A DNA stretch of 5,569 bases from CAYXDR01 sp046498185 (GTDB taxonomy: Bacteria; Desulfobacterota; DSM-4660; Desulfatiglandales; Desulfatiglandaceae). Positions 1 to 5,569 of the stretch are shown one piece after another. The stretch is from contig JAWOBE010000112.1 in NCBI GenBank assembly GCA_046498185.1, forward strand, positions 1-5,569, read 5' to 3'. The notes below the pieces were generated by a model, which had not been told where the DNA came from, did no database searches, and saw only the letters and a program-made list of their open reading frames with translations. The position numbers were made by a program, and so were the translations under genes. Each line of letters begins with the position of its first letter. Within the stretch, counting starts at the first letter, position 1.

Positions 1-1776
1 CTTGAAGGGAAGTCCAGCGCTTTCCACCGCTGATCGAGCTCTCTCTGTTTCGTTGGAAGAACGAACGAAAATACCAATTTCGTGAGGTAATACTCCTTCG
101 CCGCATCGATCCGAAAGCCAGTTGCCGACCGCTTCGATCTCAGCCTCAGGGGTGTCAAAAACATGAATGCCCGGCTTGGGGCCGTTGAATACCGAGATGG
201 TCCCCCGACGGTCTTCTTTGTTACCGTCAACATCAGAGATTTCCGGACCCAGCAACTTATCGGCCTGACTTCTTATCTGATGCGACGTACGGTAATTGAT
301 TTTCAATGTACGAGAGCGCCCACGAATATCAACGCCGAGCGACTTCCACGAGAACGGTTGCTGGAAGATCCGCTGGCCAAGATCACCGGCAAAGAAAAGG
401 CTGTCGGGTCGGCTACTCCCCAGTGCTGCGAGGAATCTCAATTGTGGAACGCTGACATCCTGTGCTTCGTCAACAACAACATAATCAAATGGAGGATGTT
501 TTCCGCCTACAAGTTCAGATGCCAACCGGCTGAACATATAAGGGTATGTTATCAGGCTTCGGCTATCCAAACCGGACCGCACCTGCTCGAAAATCGACCA
601 GAGAACCATGCGCTGCTTTTCCGGCAGCCGAGTCTTTCGTCCTAAACGCGCAACATCCCGGTAGGCTTCCCACGTCTCCAGTTGCCAGGCATCGACCACC
701 TGCTCCCACTCGGTCATCAGGAAATGATGCGAGAACTTGTGGCCATCGACTTTCCCGGCAGCATCTTTGATAAGCTGCTCGATCACCTCCCTTGATGCGA
801 TCTGCGGGCGGCCAAAATGCAACTCATAGAGCCTCAGGCCGATTGCGTTCATGGCATGGATTTCCAGTCTTTCACCGACGCGTGGCGTGTTGCTGATCAA
901 CCGCACCAGTTTTGTCCTCAGTGCATTCGCCAGAGCATCGGAAAAAGTGGTCAGCAATACCCGGCAATCCGGATTGTTTTGGGCTAGAAATACGGCACGG
1001 TGAAGTGCGACAATCGTCTTCCCTGTTCCCGCCGAGCCCGAAACTCTCGCGGGTCCACCGTATTCCCGTTCAACCAACTGCCGTTGGGCTGGATGAAGAA
1101 AGACGGTCCATTTCTCCCAGGGATATTCCAACGCGCGTTCCAGTTCTTCGACATTGCTCATCACCCGGAAGCGACGTTGCGCATCCGGATGGGCAAAAGG
1201 ATCCTCCATTGCGGCAACAGGCTGGGCGATTTGCGGGGTCACACCGGTTGCCAGGTCCAGCAACGCTTCAGCGGCCTCACCCGGCAGATGGTCGGCCAGC
1301 TCCAGGACAGTTTCCTCATTCGCCTGGCGCACATCCTCCAGCCATTCAGCCGGTACCCCGTATCCCAGTAATTCGTCGTCGGAAACGTCTGTGAACAACG
1401 GCGGTTGTACCGCTTCGACATACTTGGGGACGGTGATTTCCTTGACCGTTTCCCGAATTTCAACCAATTGGGCTGCTCCGGTCTTGGGGTGCGTTTCCAG
1501 TTTACGTTGCTCAGCCCATCGATAGGCTTTATCATGGTGATCAACATAGCATAACAAGAGACTGGAAGAGGATTTGTGAACGATCAGGCGGATATCCTGG
1601 TTTACCCGGACAGAATGAAAAGCCGGGTCCCTGGCCTTTTCAAGTCGGTGAAACTTCATTCCCGGACTGGCCGGATTCATTTGCAGGTCAAAGGCGGTGG
1701 TTTTCACTGCCTTCTGCTCCTGGTCAGTCAGCCGGGCGAGGCTATCGGTGAAGGTGTCGGCAATTCGGAATTCCAT
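1..1776 (-). CDS. RelE-fold domain fused to UvrD/Rep-type SF1 DNA helicase (C-terminus cut by window edge)
   Basis: I translated the minus strand from 1776 to base 1 and found 592 codons with no stop. Residues 1-95 resemble RelE/ParE toxins: L-x2-L near the start, NPASPG at 34-39, HRLEKA at 43-48, SVRVNQDIRLIV at 55-66, and YVDHHDKAYRWAEQRK at 77-92. A helical linker (about 115-190) follows. The helicase core begins with HPAQR, whose Q231 is the Q-motif glutamine, then Walker A GSAGTGKT (247-254), motif Ia LLTTFSDAL (274-282), motif II VVVDEAQD (433-440), motif III GDLGQRIF (464-471) and motif IV INYRTSHQI (493-501). Motifs V and VI, which supply the arginine finger, lie beyond the left edge; about 100 residues are probably missing, judging from related proteins of roughly 700. 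The ATG at 1776 is firm: the in-frame stop TGA is at 1798-1800, no other ATG, GTG or TTG lies between, and the next Met (M33) would cut the RelE domain. Expected to be an ATP-driven 3'-5' single-strand DNA translocase or helicase. Confidence 0.9.
   Translation of the reverse strand, partial: MEFRIADTFTDSLARLTDQEQKAVKTTAFDLQMNPASPGMKFHRLEKARDPAFHSVRVNQDIRLIVHKSSSSLLLCYVDHHDKAYRWAEQRKLETHPKTGAAQLVEIRETVKEITVPKYVEAVQPPLFTDVSDDELLGYGVPAEWLEDVRQANEETVLELADHLPGEAAEALLDLATGVTPQIAQPVAAMEDPFAHPDAQRRFRVMSNVEELERALEYPWEKWTVFLHPAQRQLVEREYGGPARVSGSAGTGKTIVALHRAVFLAQNNPDCRVLLTTFSDALANALRTKLVRLISNTPRVGERLEIHAMNAIGLRLYELHFGRPQIASREVIEQLIKDAAGKVDGHKFSHHFLMTEWEQVVDAWQLETWEAYRDVARLGRKTRLPEKQRMVLWSIFEQVRSGLDSRSLITYPYMFSRLASELVGGKHPPFDYVVVDEAQDVSVPQLRFLAALGSSRPDSLFFAGDLGQRIFQQPFSWKSLGVDIRGRSRTLKINYRTSHQIRSQADKLLGPEISDVDGNKEDRRGTISVFNGPKPGIHVFDTPEAEIEAVGNWLSDRCGEGVLPHEIGIFVRSSNETERARSAVESAGLPFK
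1492..1776 (-). other. N-terminal RelE/ParE-like toxin-fold domain of the helicase gene
   Basis: This is residues 1-95 of the helicase protein, listed separately because it is a domain in its own right. The pattern, two helices, a NPxxPG turn, a basic stretch with K41, H43, R44 and K47, strand RVNQDIRLIV with R57 and R63, then HHDKAYRW, follows the RelE superfamily. In that superfamily basic and aromatic residues (for example R61, R81 and Y87 of E. coli RelE) support ribosome-dependent mRNA cleavage. Here R57, R63, H80, H81, D82, Y85 and R86 are candidates, but I cannot align them with certainty, so whether the domain is an active RNase or only a binding module is open. I see no separate antitoxin gene next to it. 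Confidence 0.75.
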
Positions 1777-1784
1777 GTCATTTA
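1774..1784 (-). promoter_or_regulatory. Stop/start junction suggesting translational coupling of the helicase gene to the PHP-ATPase gene
   Basis: The TAA of the PHP-ATPase (1784-1782) is followed after five bases by the helicase ATG (1776-1774). The sequence just upstream of that ATG, ending ACTTTTAAATGAC, holds no Shine-Dalgarno match at usable spacing. Ribosomes finishing the PHP-ATPase probably re-initiate here, which would tie the amount of RelE-helicase to that of the ATPase. The ATG at 1781-1779 is out of frame with the helicase. Confidence 0.5.
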
Positions 1785-4604
1785 AAAGTGGTATTTCTCA
1801 TACCTGCGCCTGAATGCTTCCTTTGTGCCCTCCATGACATCCAAAACTGCTTGGGTGACTTTCCATTGATCAAGACCACCTTGAGCAAGAACTTCACCGC
1901 GCCCGTCTCTCGCTTCAAATGCATAAACGAGTTCTGAATCACCATTCACAGGCAGGTTTGCATTATGTGTTGCTATGATGAGCTGGCGCTTTGATTTAAC
2001 ATTACGAAGCATCGGGATCAATTCCCAAAACACGAAATTTGAGTCTAATTCGTCTTCTGGTTGATCAATTATAAGAGGGCCGCCTTTCTGCGCTAATATA
2101 AGAGCTAAGGCTGCTGTATTTCTTTGTCCGTCCGAAAGTGAATCCTCAGCAATACTTCCTGCCGTTGATCCATCGGAACGAAATAGCTTCATGTCAACGG
2201 TATCTTGCACCCGTGAATAACGAAGCTTTTCCCATCCTTCAGGGTGTTCCAATATATATTCATATAACTCTTGAGTTAGATCGTCAAAGTCTTCCTGGCT
2301 TGCTTTTTCTTCCGTGAAAACGAGATTATTGAGCACCTGCCACGGGGACTTAGCATCTGGTTGTGAAACAAAAAGTCTATACAGTTTTTCCCCACATTCC
2401 TCCCAGCGCCTGCCAAGTCTAGTGCGTCTATCAGACGGTGCGAAGCCCTGCCATAGATTCCGGAAACTACCATAATCTTGCTGGTATTCTACAGAGATTT
2501 CTATGAAACGTCTCTGTCCTTCTTTAAGTACAGCAAGTTCGTTGGCGCGTTGTGCTGCGTTACCCCGTCCTTTAAATTGGCCCTCCCATATTTGATGCAA
2601 TTGTTGCATTAGCGATTCAGGGTTACCAGCTAACTGTCTGAGTTGTTCTATTTCTGCGATGGTCTGGTTAATCTCTTTTTCCTTATTCAAACGTGCCTCA
2701 TTGATTTCCTGCAGGTGCCCGACGTCATCTGGAGTAAGTTTTTTGGCTTCGCACGCTTCTTTGAACCTTTGATCAGCTTGGTCAATCTCGTTCTTGATAG
2801 CAGCCCATTCGGGATCATCAGACTTGAGACTTTCAATGCTTGCATTAAATTGACTGACGGCGTCACGGATTGTTTTTGCTAGCGTGTCCTTCGCTTCCTT
2901 TATTTTTTCATCAAACCCGCGAAACCAAGCAGCGTGCGGTGAATCTTCTAGGGGGAAGGGGGCATGGGAATCAGCAATCTTTTCAGCCCATGCGGCAACA
3001 TCGGAGAACTGCTCTCCGGGCTCCCCTAGAATCCCTTCAATATAACGGGCTTCATACTTGAGCTGTTGATGCCTGCGGGCAACATCCTGGATTTCATTGC
3101 GGGCTTTCCATTGCCGATCCAGCTCTTGATATTCCTGTTCCAGTCGACTATTCTCTTTCTCTAGTGTTTTTGCCTTACGTAGGTTAGAAAAGGAATCTTG
3201 AATTTTTAGTTTTAGTTTGCGCTCTTGATCGGCTAAATCAGCTAGCTCACTTACGATAAATCCATCCACCAGTTCAAGCAATCTCTGGGCTTGCCTAAAG
3301 CTACCTTCTTCTATGGTTGACTCCGTTAAATGATTAAGTTGCTGCTGGCTATAGAAACTGATCGGCAGATTGCTAAAAAAGGTATCTGGATCCGGCAGTT
3401 CTCTGCCTTGAACAACAGGTCTTCCGTCTTGCCATACAATATGGTCTTCAACGCCATCGGCACTCTTCCAACGCACTTCAAGTTTCGCATCGTTTCCGTT
3501 TAGTGTACTTCGTACGCGATTAATCCGGTCATTTGTATCTCGATCAAGATTCTCTGCCTTGTCCTTACCCATCATTAGCCTGAGGTATTCAAGCAATGTT
3601 GATTTCCCACTGCCACGGCCTCCGATCACACAATTCATATTTGGCGAAAAGTGGACTTCCTGATCAGCAAGAAAGGCGACATTCTCGATAGATATAGACT
3701 GAATTGTAGCCTGCCTTATTCGATCAGCAGGATGCCCATCATTTTCGATATCATCGGGGAGGATAATACGAGATTCGTGGTCCAAAAACGCTTGTCGAAG
3801 CGACTCAATCGAAGGTTCGGACATCTTAATCCATGAATATCGATAACCAATGCTATTTGGTAATGGCCTTCCATCCGTGTCGCGTTCAATCAACTTCTTG
3901 CTGTCCGAAGACATTACGGTAGCTATGGGCCGGATTCTCCTCCAGTCTTCATAGCAATCATCACCTGATCTCAGAAGCTTCTGGAAAGCTTCACTCATTT
4001 TACCTACTGGCTTGGGCACCTCCACCGCTAGAAGTTCTTGATTACGGTATTCTTCCTGTTGAAGCCAGTCACTGATCCTATCATTGTCAAAAAGGCTGTC
4101 TTCGAAAACGTGGGGCACAATCACGATTCCACGGCATCGTCCAGATTCATTCGTTTCCTGTACCTTACTCAGAATATCCGTCAACCTTTTCGTGGATTTT
4201 GCAAGTTTTCCACCAGAGATTTTTGGTCTATTAACACCGCACTTTGTGAGTATATGGTCGATATCTTCTAGATCTGTATACGGTTCAAACAAACACAGGA
4301 CATGTATCCCTTTACCAACATCAGCCTCGAATTCAAATCCAGGGAATATTGTTATCTTATGACCATTATCTTTCTCAATCTCATCGAAAGCTTTGTACAA
4401 ATGAGGAACGAAGTCTTTACACAAGAAGTTGTGGCCTATGATGCCTATGACGTCTAATTGGGATTGGTAACAGGCCTCAGCAAAAGATTTTGCTGCATCA
4501 GCTTCATTCCCCGAAGTGATTTTGTCACCATTCCAGTGTTGTGTATCTGCTGGCGTATGCATATGCAGATCACACTTTAACCACTGCATTCCTTTATAGC
4601 CCAT
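1782..4604 (-). CDS. TrlF-family protein: N-terminal PHP domain fused to a coiled-coil SMC/ABC-type ATPase
   Basis: Complete 940-residue protein. Residues about 8-285 form a PHP (polymerase and histidinol phosphatase) domain, a metal-dependent phosphoesterase fold: DLHMHT with H14 and H16, IGHN with H58, PGFEF with E91, H101, PHV with H165 and SSDSK with D234. Residues about 300-940 form a split ATPase: Walker A GGRGSGKST at 328-336, Q-loop YSQQQ near 419, charged helical segments likely to be coiled coil at about 450-520 and 560-660, ABC signature LSDGQ at 823-827, Walker B with D-loop PLIIDQPEDELDS at 843-855, and H-loop ATHNANL with H880. This order is that of RecF/SMC/Rad50-like ATPases and of proteins annotated as TrlF family AAA-like ATPase. 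It probably acts in the cytoplasm on nucleic acid or nucleotides; the substrate is unknown. The ATG at 4604 is preceded by TAGAGG six bases upstream; M6 would place AAAGGA directly against the start, so M1 is preferred. GC content is lower than in both neighbours. A membrane transporter is unlikely: there are no membrane segments. Confidence 0.9.
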   Translation of the reverse strand: MGYKGMQWLKCDLHMHTPADTQHWNGDKITSGNEADAAKSFAEACYQSQLDVIGIIGHNFLCKDFVPHLYKAFDEIEKDNGHKITIFPGFEFEADVGKGIHVLCLFEPYTDLEDIDHILTKCGVNRPKISGGKLAKSTKRLTDILSKVQETNESGRCRGIVIVPHVFEDSLFDNDRISDWLQQEEYRNQELLAVEVPKPVGKMSEAFQKLLRSGDDCYEDWRRIRPIATVMSSDSKKLIERDTDGRPLPNSIGYRYSWIKMSEPSIESLRQAFLDHESRIILPDDIENDGHPADRIRQATIQSISIENVAFLADQEVHFSPNMNCVIGGRGSGKSTLLEYLRLMMGKDKAENLDRDTNDRINRVRSTLNGNDAKLEVRWKSADGVEDHIVWQDGRPVVQGRELPDPDTFFSNLPISFYSQQQLNHLTESTIEEGSFRQAQRLLELVDGFIVSELADLADQERKLKLKIQDSFSNLRKAKTLEKENSRLEQEYQELDRQWKARNEIQDVARRHQQLKYEARYIEGILGEPGEQFSDVAAWAEKIADSHAPFPLEDSPHAAWFRGFDEKIKEAKDTLAKTIRDAVSQFNASIESLKSDDPEWAAIKNEIDQADQRFKEACEAKKLTPDDVGHLQEINEARLNKEKEINQTIAEIEQLRQLAGNPESLMQQLHQIWEGQFKGRGNAAQRANELAVLKEGQRRFIEISVEYQQDYGSFRNLWQGFAPSDRRTRLGRRWEECGEKLYRLFVSQPDAKSPWQVLNNLVFTEEKASQEDFDDLTQELYEYILEHPEGWEKLRYSRVQDTVDMKLFRSDGSTAGSIAEDSLSDGQRNTAALALILAQKGGPLIIDQPEDELDSNFVFWELIPMLRNVKSKRQLIIATHNANLPVNGDSELVYAFEARDGRGEVLAQGGLDQWKVTQAVLDVMEGTKEAFRRRYEKYHF

Positions 4605-4610
4605 AAATAA

Positions 4611-4616
4611 CCTCTA
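4611..4616 (-). promoter_or_regulatory. Ribosome binding site of the PHP-ATPase gene
   Basis: On the minus strand the sequence reads GGGGTAGAGGTTATTT followed by the ATG at 4604. The TAGAGG core is a good Shine-Dalgarno match with six bases of spacing. It lies in the 28-base gap after the methyltransferase stop, so this gene can be initiated independently of the upstream one. No hairpin terminator or clear -35/-10 pair is visible in the gap. Confidence 0.6.
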
Positions 4617-4632
4617 CCCCTATCCGACTCAC

Positions 4633-5569
4633 TCAAACCTGAAAAACCTTCATCACCTCATCACCAAGGTGGTTGATTACCTTAACCGCAATTCGCCCGG
4701 ACTCGGGCTTATTGAATGGTCGGGAGATGGCACTGTTGAGGGTAGCCCAAGCTTCTTCATCGATCTCGGCTTTAAGTGTGGTTTTAAGTGACTTGTAAGG
4801 ATCGTTGGCTCCCAGGAAGTAGGCATGGCGGACGAAAAAGCTTTCCTCGTTGTAGTCGGTATCGATGAACCAGCAGGCGATCCCTTCAGCGCCGTCGCTG
4901 CGGACCTCGCCGGTGTTGGGGTGGAACACATCCACCCCATTGATCTTGACCTGAATCTGACCATCATCTGCATCCAAGATATCGATGTCCGGCTCGCCGA
5001 AGATCACGAAAAGGTTCCCTTTGCCGGTGTTCTTGAGTTCATCGGACATGTGAAGATCGGCATTCATCCGTGCTTTGAGTACCGGGATTCTTCCGAGCTT
5101 ATCGAATTCCGATGAATGGGCATCGTAGTTGAAGGCGCAGGTAATAAGCGCATCGAAATCTGCGTCTCCTGCCTCGCGTGCCGCGGCGACCAGATCTGGA
5201 CGCGATACGGTGCCGAATTCCGGGCCGATGAAGACGGCGGCTCGTTTCTCATTTCCAGCTTCATCATCGCCCTCCACATATATCCCTTCGGCGCAGATGA
5301 AATGGCCCGGCCACGGTGTGATGGAGGTGAAATTGATCTTGTCTTCCTTGTGGGCCTGCTGGACACCGGATATCTTGAGGTTATCCAGGACCATTTTGAC
5401 GAAGTCTTCCTCTTTGCCGGTTTCTTTACCGCCTGTTTGCTTTGTGCCGATCAATTCATCGTTCTCATCCATAGCCAGAACCCGGTGTGGCGCGAGGCTT
5501 TCCACCGTGAATGGACCTGCCACGCGTACCTTCCTGCTGTCCTCGTAGGGTTTGTCATAAAGATATTCA
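4633..5569 (-). CDS. Site-specific (adenine) DNA methyltransferase, Mod-like, C-terminal part (5' end cut by window edge)
   Basis: The frame is open from the right edge to a TGA at 4633-4635, giving 311 visible residues; the true start lies outside the window. A GTG at 5521-5523 is an internal valine, because the frame continues upstream as EYLYDKPYEDSRKVRVAGPF. I recognise the conserved C-terminal stretch of large DNA methyltransferases of the type III Mod / COG2189 kind: VAGPFTVESL, TPWPGHFICAEG, FIGPEFGTVSRPDLV, ITCAFNYDAHS, NTGKGNLFVIFGEPDI, IACWFIDTDYNEESF and the terminal SGRIAVKVINHLGDEVMKV. The catalytic DPPY and AdoMet-binding motifs are not in this part, so the function is assigned from recalled family similarity and not from visible active-site residues. 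Family members are expected to transfer a methyl group from AdoMet to adenine in DNA, protecting host DNA. It is the first visible gene of the operon, 28 bases before the PHP-ATPase. Alternative: a C-terminal domain shared with another restriction subunit. Confidence 0.78.
   Translation of the reverse strand, partial: EYLYDKPYEDSRKVRVAGPFTVESLAPHRVLAMDENDELIGTKQTGGKETGKEEDFVKMVLDNLKISGVQQAHKEDKINFTSITPWPGHFICAEGIYVEGDDEAGNEKRAAVFIGPEFGTVSRPDLVAAAREAGDADFDALITCAFNYDAHSSEFDKLGRIPVLKARMNADLHMSDELKNTGKGNLFVIFGEPDIDILDADDGQIQVKINGVDVFHPNTGEVRSDGAEGIACWFIDTDYNEESFFVRHAYFLGANDPYKSLKTTLKAEIDEEAWATLNSAISRPFNKPESGRIAVKVINHLGDEVMKVFQV

Noticed and set aside
163..1525. Several open frames of 60-160 codons on the plus strand opposite the helicase gene.
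   Set aside because: They lie wholly opposite a continuous minus-strand frame that carries all expected helicase motifs; their translations are rich in Arg, Ser and Pro with no recognisable domain.
1239..1547. A 102-codon minus-strand frame that might suggest a frameshifted helicase.
   Set aside because: It is in a different frame from the helicase, which I translated without interruption through the same bases; it is a shadow and there is no frameshift.
1576..1785. A plus-strand 69-codon frame opposite the RelE-like domain, considered as a possible small antitoxin.
   Set aside because: It has no DNA-binding or antitoxin pattern and is fully antisense to conserved RelE-like codons.
2276..2473. 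Short minus-strand frame inside the PHP-ATPase gene.
   Set aside because: It is out of frame within an intact ATPase coding region and has no domain signature.
1782..4604. Interpretation of the Walker A, LSDGQ and Walker B motifs as an ABC transporter.
   Set aside because: Walker A and the signature are separated by nearly 500 residues of mostly charged helical sequence, there are no membrane segments, and a PHP domain precedes them; this is the RecF/SMC-like arrangement.
5521..5523. GTG as the start of a 296-residue protein.
   Set aside because: The frame stays open upstream to the window edge, and the upstream residues continue the conserved methyltransferase motif, so this is an internal valine.
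4677..5548. Overlapping plus- and minus-strand frames inside the methyltransferase region.
   Set aside because: The in-frame minus-strand reading gives a well-patterned conserved protein, while the others are low-complexity shadow translations.

Overview
This window is coding almost from end to end, and every supported gene is on the minus strand, read right to left. It looks like the middle of one operon. Three genes are visible: the C-terminal third or so of a large adenine-specific DNA methyltransferase of the type III Mod-like kind (5569 down to 4633, 5' end outside the window); a complete 940-residue PHP-domain plus SMC/ABC-type ATPase of the TrlF family (4604 to 1782); and a UvrD/Rep-type superfamily 1 helicase with a RelE-like toxin fold at its N-terminus (1776 to the left edge, C-terminus outside the window). 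The gaps are 28 and 5 bases, with no promoter or terminator that I can see between the genes. No gene-free stretch exceeds 30 bases. I see no tRNA, rRNA, CRISPR array, insertion sequence or attachment site.

The gene set is typical of a bacterial accessory or defence locus. The first gene is expected to methylate DNA. The second combines a metal-dependent phosphoesterase-type domain with a long coiled-coil ATPase, an architecture expected to sense or process nucleic acid. The third couples a small RelE-fold domain to a DNA translocase. A reasonable inference is a restriction-like or anti-phage system with self/non-self marking by the methylase; nothing in the sequence proves this, and other subunits (a nuclease or restriction helicase, for example) could lie outside the window on either side.

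Hand counts on sampled 60-base lines give about 54-55% GC in the methyltransferase and helicase but about 46% in the PHP-ATPase gene, which suggests that the middle gene has a different history and may be an exchangeable cargo gene. The organism is most likely a mid-GC bacterium, perhaps a proteobacterium; the sequence does not allow a closer call.
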